A stretch of 64,000 bases of DNA from Actinomadura barringtoniae. GTDB lineage: Bacteria; Actinomycetota; Actinomycetes; Streptosporangiales; Streptosporangiaceae. The notes beneath the pieces are model-generated. The model had not been told where the DNA came from, did not search any database, and saw only the letters and a program-made list of their open reading frames with translations. The stretch lies in contig NZ_JAGEOJ010000027.1 in NCBI RefSeq assembly GCF_017573505.1, positions 62,001 through 126,000 on the forward strand, read 5' to 3'. Below, in pieces: positions 7,734 through 16,428 of the stretch (the stretch's first letter is position 1; every line of letters starts with the position of its first letter). The position numbers were made by a program, and so were the translations under genes.

Positions 7734-8467
7734 CCAAACCACACCTGCTCGTCACGACCTCGCTGCTCCTCAGCGCGGCGGTTGTCACCCTGGCTCCGGC
7801 CGCCTACGCCGGCTGTGAGAAGGACAACCCCCATGCGAACTGCGGCGCGGAGAGCGGTGGCGGTTCAGGGGGCGGGGACACCACCAGCCCCGGAGGCTCG
7901 GGCGGTGGCGGGGACACCGGTCCCGGTAAGGCGCCCAACAACGACGCGGGCGGCATTGGTGCCCCGCCGGCCAACCCGATCATCCAGCACGTGCCGACCA
8001 TCGACCTGGCCAGCTCGGCCCGTGACAGCCTCACCGTGCGAGAGCCCGGGGTCCACACCTCTCCCAATGGCAAGACCTACGTGAGAGTTCGGACCGGCCT
8101 CTACATCAACGCGGATCGCTTCAGGACCTACACCGCCAAGGCGCAAGCGCCTCCGACCGGTCCGCCCGAACAAGTGGTCACGGCGACGGCCAAGCCTCAG
8201 GGCGTGACCTGGAAGATGGTCGAGTCCTCTCTGGAGTGCGACGGCCCGGGTGCACCGAACTCCACCAAGTGCGGTTACAGCTACAACCGTTCCTCGGCGA
8301 ACCAGCCCGGCGGCAAGTACCACATCAGCGCCACGCTCACCTGGTCGCTCACGTGGACCTGCCAGGGGACCTGCGACACCCCCGGCGGCGATCTCGGCCC
8401 CATGCAGATGACGTCCTTCTTCGACCTCCCCGTGGGCGAGATCCAGACAGGAGACAAGTCCAACTAG
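7727..8467 (+). CDS. secreted protein of unknown function
   Basis: 246 aa from an ATG inside the end of the upstream gene, preceded by GCGGGGCAAGGA. The Sec signal peptide ends at AYAG; the residues are not a lipobox. A Gly/Ser-rich spacer of about 40 residues follows. The C-terminal domain from about residue 85 is beta-rich with four cysteines (SLECDGPG, TKCGYSY, WTCQGTCDTPGG) that could form two disulfides. Its genomic position between two lipoproteins and ahead of two membrane kinases suggests a cell-surface role. No family was recognised. Confidence 0.75.
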   Translation: MLTKPHLLVTTSLLLSAAVVTLAPAAYAGCEKDNPHANCGAESGGGSGGGDTTSPGGSGGGGDTGPGKAPNNDAGGIGAPPANPIIQHVPTIDLASSARDSLTVREPGVHTSPNGKTYVRVRTGLYINADRFRTYTAKAQAPPTGPPEQVVTATAKPQGVTWKMVESSLECDGPGAPNSTKCGYSYNRSSANQPGGKYHISATLTWSLTWTCQGTCDTPGGDLGPMQMTSFFDLPVGEIQTGDKSN

Positions 8468-8556
8468 CCGAATCCAGCTTGTCGACGGCCGGCCGGACAT
8501 ACGACGGATCGGCTCGGCGGATCCGTCTCGACGCCGGCCACACGGAAGGTGACCTC

Positions 8557-9300
8557 GTGCCCTGGAGCAGACTCCACAGCTTCTCGTCGGCTCTCGTTGT
8601 CACCGGCCTGATACTGGGCGGGTGCGGCGGCAGTGGAAGTGAGGCCGCCGATCGCAAGCCGACCTCGGCTGCGCCGTCCGCGACCGCCACACCACCTCCG
8701 ACCTACTCGGCCGACGCGATCGAGAAGGCTCTTCTCAAGCCGGCGGAGATCTCGCGCGGAATGCAGAATCTCGAGATTTCACTTCTGCCGCTCCGCGACA
8801 AACGGCTCCCGCTGTGCTCACTCACCGGCATGGTCCTGCCAGGAAAGCCCGACATCACTATCCGGCAGATGAACGCGCCCCAGGACACCCACAGCGAGAA
8901 GAAGTTCGCGCAGGTGATCGTGCGCTATCCGGATCCAGCCACCGCGGCCGGCCAGTTCACCGCCGTCCAAGGCAAGATCAGGGCATGTCCGAAGAAGCAG
9001 CACGTCGGCTCGAAGAAGGTCCCCGACCAGAAGTTCACGCTCTTCGCCCATGACGACACCTGGAAGCTGTCGGAGGACTCCGTCGCCGGATGGAGCCATA
9101 TCCGTGGCGTCGAAAAGCAGCTGTTCTCTTCGGCCCAGACCACGAACAACGTCCTGTACTTCGTCTATGACTACGCGTTCCGCGGCAACGTCCTGGTCAC
9201 CAGCCTCTATTGGGAGCGCGCCAAGCCGTCCGACTCTGCAGATCCGGTCGCCAAACGCGCGACCGATGTGCTGACCAAGCAGCTACAGAAGCTCGGCTGA
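8557..9300 (+). CDS. putative lipoprotein
   Basis: 247 aa from GTG 8557, with GGAAGG 7 bases upstream. The signal peptide carries the lipobox ILGGC at about residue 24. A Thr/Pro/Ala-rich spacer leads to a globular domain from about residue 48 (YSADAIEKALLKPAEIS). This has the look of the secreted PknH/sensor-like or LpqN-like domains that occur beside actinobacterial kinases, with two cysteines (LPLCSLTGM, RACPKKQ) that could pair. It ends 10 bases before the first of two Ser/Thr kinase genes, so co-transcription is likely. The assignment to a named family is inference. Confidence 0.72.
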   Translation: MPWSRLHSFSSALVVTGLILGGCGGSGSEAADRKPTSAAPSATATPPPTYSADAIEKALLKPAEISRGMQNLEISLLPLRDKRLPLCSLTGMVLPGKPDITIRQMNAPQDTHSEKKFAQVIVRYPDPATAAGQFTAVQGKIRACPKKQHVGSKKVPDQKFTLFAHDDTWKLSEDSVAGWSHIRGVEKQLFSSAQTTNNVLYFVYDYAFRGNVLVTSLYWERAKPSDSADPVAKRATDVLTKQLQKLG

Positions 9301-9310
9301 GCCGGGCGTC

Positions 9311-11026
9311 ATGACCTCCGCGACCGGCTGGCAGGTCCCCGGGTACACCGAGCTGCAGGAACTCGGGGCGGGGGCCCAAGGCCGGGTCGTTCTGGCACGC
9401 GGGAACGTCACCGGCGAGGTCGTCGCGATCAAGTACCTGGCGGCCGACCTGGTCGGCGACAGCCGCACGCTTGCGCGCTTCCAGAGCGAGGCCGAGATGC
9501 TCGCGCGCGTGGTCAACCCCCACGTCACGCAGCTGCGCGAGTACGTGACGCTGCCCGGCGGCGCCGCGATCGTCATGGAAGCGGTGCACGGCCAGTCGCT
9601 CCGCAAGCTCCTCGACGACCGGCAACGGCTACAGCCCGAGGCGGCGCTGGCGATCCTCAAGGGATCGCTGCTCGGCATGGCCGCGGCTCACTCGGTCGGC
9701 GTCATTCATCGCGACTACAAGCCGGCCAACGTCATGGTCCAGGACCACGGCCAGAGCAAGCTCATCGACTTCGGAGTCGCGGTACTGCGCGGCGATGCCA
9801 GCATGATGGGCACCCCCGCGTACATGGCGCCCGAGCAGTGGCAGGGCGGACCGGCTTCACCGGCGACCGACATCTACTCGGCCACCTGCGTGCTCTTCGA
9901 GTGCGTGACGGGTGGCAGGCCGTTCAGCGCCGACACGATCGAAGGCTGGACCACGCAGCACACCAGCGCGAACGTTCCGCTGGAAAGGCTCCAAGAACCG
10001 CTGCGACCGCTGGTCATCCACGGCATGGCCAAGCACCCGACCCAGCGCTTCTCGAACGCGAACGACTTCGTCCGCGCCCTGGAGGCGGTTGCGGCCTCTG
10101 CCTATGGGGCTGACTGGGAACGGCGCGGATGGGCTGCTCTCGGCGGGATGGTGGCACTCTTCGCGGCCGCCTTCCCGCTGACCCTGCTCGGCGGCGGCAT
10201 CGCTGGAACGGGGACCGCGACGGGCACGGCAGCGGCCACGGCCGCAGGTGCCGTCGGTTCCGCTCCCCCGGCGGCCGCCGGCCACAGCGGCCTGATCGGC
10301 AAGGTCGGCGGTAGCAAGGTGATCGTCGGTGCCGGAACGGCCGTCACGGGAGCCGCCATCGCCGCCTATCTCCTGTGGCCCTCGCCCCCGACCGTCGGCG
10401 GCAAGGCAAGCGGCTCAGTCCACGCGTACTTCACCCAGCCCGGCGTTCTGCTGGGCCAGCCGAACATGCCCGCCACCGACACCCCGTTCATGAAGATGGG
10501 GGTCGAGGTCACACCGGCCAGGGTCAAGCCGGGAACGACCATCAAGGTCGTCACCCGCTTCCAGGCGAAGACCTTCCACGGTGTGAAGTACCTGCCCGGC
10601 GGGGTCCAGCAGTGCTTCGGCCAGAACACCAAGAGGCAGGACACCAACAACACTTACGGCTTCCGCCTCGGAGGGCCGGAGTCGAAGCAGGACAACGTCG
10701 AAAGGATCTACTTCTTCCGAACACCGAAGTCGGGGACCCCACCCTTGCCGACCAAGCCCACCGGCACGTACGTCGCGGCCCCACGACGGCTGACCTACAA
10801 CAACCAGCCGTACCTCCCCTCTCAATGCGCGTACTCGAGCACATGGGTCGACGAGCACACCTTCAAGATGCCGGACACCGACGAGCTCAAGCCGGGCTAC
10901 TACCTCATCGCCCCGTTCAGCGCGGCGATCTTCACCGGTTCCAAGAAGGGCGTCGACCTCAGCCCACAGGAATCGGGTGCCCGCATCGAGGGGCAGTTGC
11001 CGCGGATCCGGGTCTTCTGGGACTGA
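9311..11026 (+). CDS. membrane Ser/Thr protein kinase with extracellular domain (twin copy 1)
   Basis: 571 aa. The kinase domain covers residues 12-265: GAGAQGRVVLA glycine loop, the catalytic lysine in VVAIKYL, HRDYKPANV catalytic loop (Tyr replacing the usual Leu), DFGVA, and MGTPAYMAPEQW activation segment. All catalytic residues are present. Two hydrophobic stretches follow (LGGMVALFAAAFPLTLLGG and AVTGAAIAAYLLWP). The C-terminal 200 residues form a domain with strands and two cysteines, without PASTA or NHL repeats. The next gene is a paralogue of the same architecture. It probably senses a surface signal, perhaps with the lipoproteins upstream. Confidence 0.88.
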   Translation: MTSATGWQVPGYTELQELGAGAQGRVVLARGNVTGEVVAIKYLAADLVGDSRTLARFQSEAEMLARVVNPHVTQLREYVTLPGGAAIVMEAVHGQSLRKLLDDRQRLQPEAALAILKGSLLGMAAAHSVGVIHRDYKPANVMVQDHGQSKLIDFGVAVLRGDASMMGTPAYMAPEQWQGGPASPATDIYSATCVLFECVTGGRPFSADTIEGWTTQHTSANVPLERLQEPLRPLVIHGMAKHPTQRFSNANDFVRALEAVAASAYGADWERRGWAALGGMVALFAAAFPLTLLGGGIAGTGTATGTAAATAAGAVGSAPPAAAGHSGLIGKVGGSKVIVGAGTAVTGAAIAAYLLWPSPPTVGGKASGSVHAYFTQPGVLLGQPNMPATDTPFMKMGVEVTPARVKPGTTIKVVTRFQAKTFHGVKYLPGGVQQCFGQNTKRQDTNNTYGFRLGGPESKQDNVERIYFFRTPKSGTPPLPTKPTGTYVAAPRRLTYNNQPYLPSQCAYSSTWVDEHTFKMPDTDELKPGYYLIAPFSAAIFTGSKKGVDLSPQESGARIEGQLPRIRVFWD

Positions 11027-11046
11027 CGAAGTCAGGGAGGGCGGCC

Positions 11047-12753
11047 GTGACGTCTGTTGCCGAGTGGCGGGTTCCGGGGTACACGCATCTGAAGGTGCTC
11101 GGGGCCGGGGGGCAGGGGCGCGTTGTGCTGGCTCGGGGGAACCACACCGGTGAGGTTGTGGCGATCAAGTATCTGGCTGCTGAGCTGCTTGGGGATGCGC
11201 AGGCGGTGGCTCGGTTTCGGGCCGAGGCGGAGATGCTGGTTCGGGTGCGGCATCCGAATGTGACGCGGCTTCGGGAGTTCGTGGAGCTGGACGGTGGCTC
11301 GGCGATCGTGATGGAGGCCGTGCACGGGCAGTCGCTGCGGAAGGTGATGGATTCGCGGGGCGCCTTTGAGCCTGAGGCGGCTTTGGCGGTGCTGAAGGGG
11401 TCGCTGCTGGGGATGGCGGCGGCGCATGCGGTGGGGGTTGTTCATCGCGATTACAAGCCGGCCAATGTCATGGTGCGGGACGACGGGCAGAGCAAGCTGA
11501 TCGACTTCGGGATCGCGGGGTTGGTGGGCGAACGGCGTCGGATGGGGACGCCCGCTTATATGGCGCCCGAGCAGTGGCGTGGCGGGCCGGCCACGGCTGC
11601 GACCGATATCTACTCCGCTACTTGCGTCTTCTTCGAGTGCGTTACGGGGAGGCGGCCGTTCGAGGCGGGGACGCTTGCGGAGTGGACGACGCAGCACACG
11701 ACGGGCGAAATTCCGCTTGAGCGGTTGCAGGATCCTCTGCATGCGTTGGTGATGCAGGGGATGGCTAAGGATCCGGGGCAGCGGTTTTCTGATGCCGCAG
11801 GTTTTGTGCGGGCGTTGGAGGTTGTGGCGGCCACGGCTTATGGGGCCGATTGGGAACGGCGTGGGTGGCTCGCTCTTGGGGGCGCTGTTGCCGTCTTCGC
11901 CAGTGCTTTTCCGGCGGCGATGCTGGGCGGGTCCGTGGTGGGGCCGACGGCGCAGGGGACTGTGGCGATTGCCAAGACGGCTGCGGGGGTGGGACGGAAG
12001 GGGCTGTTCGGCAAGGTCGGTGGGACCAAGGGGGCCGTGGGCGCTGGGGCGGCGGTGACGGGGGTTGCGGTTACCGCTGTGTTGCTATGGCCCTCGGCTG
12101 AGGCGACGGTTGGCGGTGTCTCGGACGGAACGTACAGCGCCTACTTCACGCGTCCCGGCGTTGTGCTCGCCAATGCGACGGTGCCTGATGGGGCGACCAC
12201 GGCCAGTCCCGGCTATCGGCTCGCCTTGAAGCTCTCCCCTGCGCGTGCCAAGCCTGGCACGAGTGTGACGCTAACCGCGCAGTCGCACGCGCGGGCTCCA
12301 TGGGGGTTGGAGTACCTAGGCCCGAACCACTTCCGGTGCCACGAGCCCAACTCTGAACGGACCGACCCGCTTCATCAGGGCTATGCCGTGGGCTTGGGCG
12401 ACGCGGGGTCGAAGGAGATCCGCGTCTGGCTCTACCCGGTGGGCAAGAAGGCTGCGGGCATGCCGACGTCCAAGCCCATCAAGCTGAAGAGCACCCGCCA
12501 CAAGGGAAAGCGCACGCGCAAGTACGACAACGCCGGGTGCTCCTGGACGTTCGACTCCACGGACACCGACACCTTCGTGATTCCGCCGGCGTCCGCTCTG
12601 AAGCCGGGCAGGTATCAGGTCTGCACCAACAACCCACCGGGCCTCATTTCGATCAGCACCACAGTGAACGGGCGCCGTACGGAGGTAAGCCCCGCCCATG
12701 TGGGAGCCCAGACGGCGGGCACCTTGCCGGTCCTGACCGTTCTGAAGAAGTGA
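11047..12753 (+). CDS. membrane Ser/Thr protein kinase with extracellular domain (twin copy 2)
   Basis: 568 aa from GTG 11047, 8 bases after GGGAGGG; it starts VTSVAEWRVPGYTHLKVLGA, parallel to its twin. Motifs match the first kinase: GAGGQGRVVLA, AIKYLAAEL, HRDYKPANV, DFGIA, MGTPAYMAPEQW. Two hydrophobic segments and a roughly 210-residue ectodomain follow, starting YSAYFTRPGVVLA, where the twin has HAYFTQPGVLLG. The kinase halves are highly similar, the ectodomains much less. The first kilobase uses many G- and T-ending codons (GGG, GTT, GCT) whereas its twin is C-ending, which is odd for a recent duplicate. Both lack PASTA repeats. Confidence 0.87.
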   Translation: MTSVAEWRVPGYTHLKVLGAGGQGRVVLARGNHTGEVVAIKYLAAELLGDAQAVARFRAEAEMLVRVRHPNVTRLREFVELDGGSAIVMEAVHGQSLRKVMDSRGAFEPEAALAVLKGSLLGMAAAHAVGVVHRDYKPANVMVRDDGQSKLIDFGIAGLVGERRRMGTPAYMAPEQWRGGPATAATDIYSATCVFFECVTGRRPFEAGTLAEWTTQHTTGEIPLERLQDPLHALVMQGMAKDPGQRFSDAAGFVRALEVVAATAYGADWERRGWLALGGAVAVFASAFPAAMLGGSVVGPTAQGTVAIAKTAAGVGRKGLFGKVGGTKGAVGAGAAVTGVAVTAVLLWPSAEATVGGVSDGTYSAYFTRPGVVLANATVPDGATTASPGYRLALKLSPARAKPGTSVTLTAQSHARAPWGLEYLGPNHFRCHEPNSERTDPLHQGYAVGLGDAGSKEIRVWLYPVGKKAAGMPTSKPIKLKSTRHKGKRTRKYDNAGCSWTFDSTDTDTFVIPPASALKPGRYQVCTNNPPGLISISTTVNGRRTEVSPAHVGAQTAGTLPVLTVLKK

Positions 12754-12780
12754 CCGCCTGGTGGAGGCGGCCACTTGGCC

Positions 12781-12984
12781 TCAGTCAGTCTCATCGAAGA
12801 CCTCTCCAAGCGGAACCTTCGGCGAAATGACTCGCCCCAGGCAAGCACGGTGAGCGAATAGCTCCTGCGCCGGAAAACCGCCCATGGTGGCGACAGTGAC
12901 CCGGCGCAGGTCGGGAGACGACCCAGGAATGCTTCCGGCGCAGAGGAAGCAGGTGAAGTCCTGGTCAGATGAGTGCTCATTCAT
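12781..12984 (-). CDS. small protein with a possible zinc site
   Basis: 67 aa (ATG 12984). It contains FTCFLCAGSIPG near the N-terminus and FAHRACLGRV near the middle. A CxxC pair plus a His-x-x-Cys pair could bind one zinc, as in small zinc-ribbon-like proteins. It lies between a kinase gene and an orphan histidine kinase and is transcribed toward the kinase. The start has only a weak ribosome-binding site. The function is unknown. Confidence 0.6.
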   Translation of the reverse strand: MNEHSSDQDFTCFLCAGSIPGSSPDLRRVTVATMGGFPAQELFAHRACLGRVISPKVPLGEVFDETD

Positions 12985-13022
12985 CGGGCTCGTACCACCT
13001 ATCAAGGTGAACGGTTGAACGG

Positions 13023-14297
13023 CTAGGTGGGGGTGCCTAGGTGGGCTTGGATTTGGGCGCCTCCGGAGGGGGCGGTGGAGAGGGTTAGGGAGCCACCTGA
13101 GGTTTCGGTTACTCGGCGGACGATGTCCAGGCCCAGGCCTGAGGAGTTGGCGCCGCTGCGGCCTCGGCGGATGGTGGGGTCGGCGAAGCCGGGGCCGTTG
13201 TCGGTGACGGTGAGAACGGCTTCGGGGGTGAGGGTCACGGCGAAGGCGGTGCCTTCGGGGGTGTGGCTGAAGATGTTGGAGATGAGGACGTCGATGGCGT
13301 CGCGGAGGTCGGGGGCGGGGACGGCCACGGGGATGGGGCGGCCGGGGATTTCGGTGGTGACGGGGCGGTGCTGGTCTTCGGCGAGGACGGTCCAGAAGTC
13401 CATGCGTTCGCTGAGGATGGCGGCGGCGTCGCATTGGGCGGGCTGGTCGGGGGTGCCACGGACGGTCTTGATGGCGTCGGTGACGGTGGATTCGACGGTG
13501 TCGACGGAGGCGTTCAGGCGGCTGCGTTCGGAGGGGTCTTCGAGGAGTTCTGTTTCCAGGCGGAGGGCGGTGAGGGGGGTTCGGAGGCGGTGGGAGAGGT
13601 CGGCGATGCGCTCGCGTTCGCGGGTGATGAGGGTGGAGATGCGGCGGGCCAGGTAGTTGAGGGCGGCGGCGACCTCCATGAGTTCGACGGAGCCGCCGCC
13701 GGCGGCTCGGGCGTCCAGGTCGCCGCGGGCCAGGCGGCCGGAGACCTCGGCCATCTCGCGGATGGGGCGGGTCAGTTCGGTGGCCAGGCGGAACGCGACC
13801 AGGACGCCGAGGAGGACCAGGAGTCCTCCTAGGGCGGCGAGGGTGATGAGGGCTCGGGCGACGCCGTCGTACATGGTGTCGTTGCTGATGAAGACGCGGA
13901 CGACGATGGGGCCTTCGGTGCGGCCCACCACTGAGTAGAGGACCTCGCGGCCGCCGGGGACGTCGGCGGTGAGGCTGTAGCCGCGTTGGGCCAGTTGGAC
14001 GGCGGGCAGCCGGTCGGCGGGGGCGCCGAGCGTACGGCCGTCGGGCATGAAGACCGAGAAGCGGTACGGCTCGCCGTGCGACAGGCTCTCCAGGGAGAGG
14101 GCGAGGACCTCGGGCTCCTCACGGACCAGGACGGGGACGAGGGTCTCGGCCTCGACGGCGGCGCGGGTGACCTCGTCGTCGGCGGCGATCGTGGCGACCA
14201 TGGCCGCCAGGGGGATGAAGAAGGCGGCGAGGACCAGCAGCGTCGTCGCGCCGACCAGGAGCATCAAGCGGCGCCTGATCGTGGTGTGCCTCTTCAC
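13023..14297 (-). CDS. sensor histidine kinase (orphan)
   Basis: 424 aa with two transmembrane helices (about residues 10-35 and 150-172) that bracket a 115-residue extracellular sensor region. A HAMP linker follows (LTRPIREMAEVSGRLARGDLDARA). The dimerisation/phosphoacceptor motif is LSHRLRTPLTAL, with arginine where most kinases have glutamate after the histidine. The ATPase motifs are LISNIFSHTPEG (N box), DNGPGFAD (G1) and SSGLGLDIV (G2). No response regulator gene is adjacent, so its partner must lie elsewhere. The divergent neighbour at 14377 encodes a small exported protein that may be connected. Confidence 0.88.
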   Translation of the reverse strand: MKRHTTIRRRLMLLVGATTLLVLAAFFIPLAAMVATIAADDEVTRAAVEAETLVPVLVREEPEVLALSLESLSHGEPYRFSVFMPDGRTLGAPADRLPAVQLAQRGYSLTADVPGGREVLYSVVGRTEGPIVVRVFISNDTMYDGVARALITLAALGGLLVLLGVLVAFRLATELTRPIREMAEVSGRLARGDLDARAAGGGSVELMEVAAALNYLARRISTLITRERERIADLSHRLRTPLTALRLETELLEDPSERSRLNASVDTVESTVTDAIKTVRGTPDQPAQCDAAAILSERMDFWTVLAEDQHRPVTTEIPGRPIPVAVPAPDLRDAIDVLISNIFSHTPEGTAFAVTLTPEAVLTVTDNGPGFADPTIRRGRSGANSSGLGLDIVRRVTETSGGSLTLSTAPSGGAQIQAHLGTPT

Positions 14298-14376
14298 GTG
14301 CGTACCCTAACTGAGCTGCGATTTCATCACCCTGCCTTGACCGCCGGGCGACCCGCGGGCTGCCACGCTGGCACGG

Positions 14377-14805
14377 GTGGGCAGGAGAACGGCGGTGCTG
14401 ATCGGGCTGGTGCTGGCGGGCGCGGCGCTGACGATCGCGTTCGCCGTTCTGGCGGTACGGATCGTCGCCACGTCCCTGACGGGCAGCGTCGTCGCGCCCG
14501 TGTCGCCCAACGCGATCGACGAACGGGTGCGAGCGCATTCGCCGATCAGCGCCGATCCGGAGGCGAGCGTGGCGGGGGCGGGCCCGCTGCGGGTGTTCTC
14601 GGTCCGGGGCGGGCGGGTGCTGACGCGATGCGTGGGAACGGATCGGGTCGCGCTCACCGGGTGGAGCCCGGCGCTCGGCTACCACGGGTACCCGGAGCAG
14701 GAGGGGCCCGCCGGTGAGGTCGCGGTCGTCTTCATGAACGACGGTCACGTCAGGATTCGGGCCGCTGTTCGGTGCGTGGGCGGTACCGCCCGGCTTCAGC
14801 AGTGA
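14377..14805 (+). CDS. small membrane-anchored protein of unknown function
   Basis: 142 aa from GTG 14377. One N-terminal transmembrane helix (VLIGLVLAGAALTIAFAVLAVRIV) anchors an extracellular domain of about 105 residues. That domain has two cysteines (LTRCVGTD, AAVRCVGGT) likely to form a disulfide, and ends in beta-strands such as EVAVVFMNDGHVRIRAAV. The gene is divergent from the orphan histidine kinase, with 79 bases between the two starts, so they may share control. No family was recognised. Confidence 0.65.
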   Translation: MGRRTAVLIGLVLAGAALTIAFAVLAVRIVATSLTGSVVAPVSPNAIDERVRAHSPISADPEASVAGAGPLRVFSVRGGRVLTRCVGTDRVALTGWSPALGYHGYPEQEGPAGEVAVVFMNDGHVRIRAAVRCVGGTARLQQ

Positions 14806-14839
14806 TGGGTCCGGGTGGCCTGGCCTATTCGTGTGAGTC

Positions 14840-15436
14840 TTAGTCGGCCAGGCGGTTGTAGGTGCAGGACGCCATGCCGTACGGGCCGGTGGCGGTGTTC
14901 TCCTTGACGACCGTGCCGTTCACCGTGATGCGGCAGCTGACGTCGCCGCTGGTCCCGGTGTTCTGCACGTGCAGGGTCACGATGTCGAAGCCGTTCAGCC
15001 GCTCGCCGGTCTCGCGCTGCCAGGGCAGGGCCGCGCCCATCTGCTGAGTGGGGTCGATCTTGCCGATGGAGTACGTGAGGTTGGCCTGCTCGGCGCCGCC
15101 CGAACCGTTCGCCTCCATCAGCACGGTGGCCTGCTTCTCCTTGGTGGTCTCCTTGCCGACCGTGAACGCGAGCGCTCCCGCGCCGATCGCGGTGAGGACG
15201 CCGAGGTAGCCGAGGATGAGACCGGCGATGGCGATGCCGCGGCCGGCCTGGCCGGTCCGCTTGATCTGCGAGAGCGCGACGTGGCCGAGGACGACGGCGG
15301 CGAGGCTGCCGAGCCAGCAGAGCCAGAGCAGGCCGAGGACCAGCGAGGCGACCGCCATGCCGTTCGTGCCGCGCGGGCGGGTCGGGCCCGGCGGCTGCGA
15401 TCCGTAGGGATCGTAGGTGTGGTTCGGAACGGTCAC
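14840..15436 (-). CDS. DUF4190-type membrane protein
   Basis: About 198 aa from GTG 15436, preceded by AAGGGGG. A short Pro/Gly/Tyr-rich cytoplasmic N-terminus (TYDPYGSQPPGPTRPRGTNG) leads to two transmembrane helices with the classic actinobacterial DUF4190 pattern: MAVASLVLGLLWLCWLGSLAAV, GHVALSQIKRTGQAGRGIAIAG. An extracellular C-terminal domain of about 105 residues holds two cysteines (DVSCRITVNG, MASCTYNR). Such proteins are common in actinomycetes and have no established function. Confidence 0.82.
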   Translation of the reverse strand: MTVPNHTYDPYGSQPPGPTRPRGTNGMAVASLVLGLLWLCWLGSLAAVVLGHVALSQIKRTGQAGRGIAIAGLILGYLGVLTAIGAGALAFTVGKETTKEKQATVLMEANGSGGAEQANLTYSIGKIDPTQQMGAALPWQRETGERLNGFDIVTLHVQNTGTSGDVSCRITVNGTVVKENTATGPYGMASCTYNRLAD

Positions 15437-15508
15437 GACCGGCCCCCTTCGCAAACGATCAAGGGGGCTGCTCGTCTTGTTACCCTCTGTGACGCGAACC
15501 AAGCACGT

Positions 15509-16327
15509 TCATCGAGTGCGGGTGACCGCTGCCCACGCGTTGGGCTTCAGCTCGTTCTGCGGAACGAACTCCAGGTGGAGGTGGTCGCCGTCGACGTACG
15601 TGACGTCGATGCGGCCGTCGGTGCAGTTGCCGGACGCCGGTTGGTCGGCGCGTTCGTCCAAGGTGAGCCGGTCACTCCCGGTCGTCAGAACGGTGACCTG
15701 CCCGCCGCAGTCGGCGTCGGGGTACTCAGTCTCGCCCCACTCCTCGCCCTCGCTCAGATGAAGGCGGATCGCCACGCGGTCGTCCTTCGTCCCGCCGACG
15801 AAGTCGACCTCGCCCGTCCAGGTCCCCGCGAACCGCGCCGGAACGGTCGGGCGGCCGGTGCCGGAGCGGCCGTCGGAACCGTCGCCGAGAAGCATTCGGA
15901 CGCCGACGATCAGGAGCAGGATCGTGCACACCAGGGCCGCGATCAGGCTGCCGGGGCGGCGGCGCCTCGCCCGGTCCGTTCGCGGAACGACCGGGGCCTC
16001 GGGCGAATCTCTTGGTGGCGTATGGGGCGGATCGCGCGGGGGCGGGACGACCTCTTCGAGGTCCAGGTCCAGGCCGTCGCGCCGGCGGCGGTACGCGTCG
16101 TAGCGGTCGCGGTGGTCGAGCAGGATCTCTCGGGCGAGGTTGATGTACGTGGTGCGGCGGTCGCTCGCGCTGCGTTCGCCGGCGTCCTGGCGCGAGTCGG
16201 GGTGCCACGACTTGACCTGCCGCCGGTGGGCGCGCTGAATGTCCTCCGCCGACGCGTCCTCGCCCACGCCGAGCAGCTCATAGGCATCGTGCCCGTCGAG
16301 ATCCTCGAACCGCGTCCGCCCGTACAT
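15509..16327 (-). CDS. membrane-anchored J-domain protein with extracellular domain
   Basis: 272 aa. The N-terminal 70 residues are a J domain: DAYELLGVGEDASAEDIQRAH and the diagnostic HPD in KSWHPDSRQ, so it should stimulate a DnaK-type chaperone in the cytoplasm. A charged Pro/Arg linker leads to one transmembrane helix (GSLIAALVCTILLLIVGVRML). About 95 extracellular residues follow (FAGTWTGEVDFVGG onward), a beta-rich lipocalin-like domain with two cysteines. J domain inside and a beta domain outside is unusual. A hairpin sits 23 bases upstream of the start, ending the small operon ahead. Confidence 0.85.
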   Translation of the reverse strand: MYGRTRFEDLDGHDAYELLGVGEDASAEDIQRAHRRQVKSWHPDSRQDAGERSASDRRTTYINLAREILLDHRDRYDAYRRRRDGLDLDLEEVVPPPRDPPHTPPRDSPEAPVVPRTDRARRRRPGSLIAALVCTILLLIVGVRMLLGDGSDGRSGTGRPTVPARFAGTWTGEVDFVGGTKDDRVAIRLHLSEGEEWGETEYPDADCGGQVTVLTTGSDRLTLDERADQPASGNCTDGRIDVTYVDGDHLHLEFVPQNELKPNAWAAVTRTR

Positions 16328-16349
16328 CCCGACATCATCCCAACGAAAA

Positions 16350-16380
16350 AGGCCGTACCGATGAGGAATCGGTACGGCCT
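16350..16380 (-). terminator. hairpin terminator after the tiny-gene operon
   Basis: Perfect 13-bp stem, AGGCCGTACCGAT / ATCGGTACGGCCT, with a 5-base loop, followed on the minus strand by TTTTTCG. It lies 49 bases past the stop of the 46-aa gene and 23 bases before the J-domain gene, so it separates the two minus-strand units. Confidence 0.85.
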
Positions 16381-16428
16381 AAGGGGGCCGACTCGGCCGG
16401 TGTGGCCGGCGCGGTCTGCTCGGCGGGT

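Noticed and set aside
10375..11046. Upstream extension of the second kinase frame into the first kinase gene
   Set aside because: The extension is an Arg/His-rich shadow of the first kinase; the real start is GTG 11047 with GGGAGGG upstream, parallel to the twin kinase's start.
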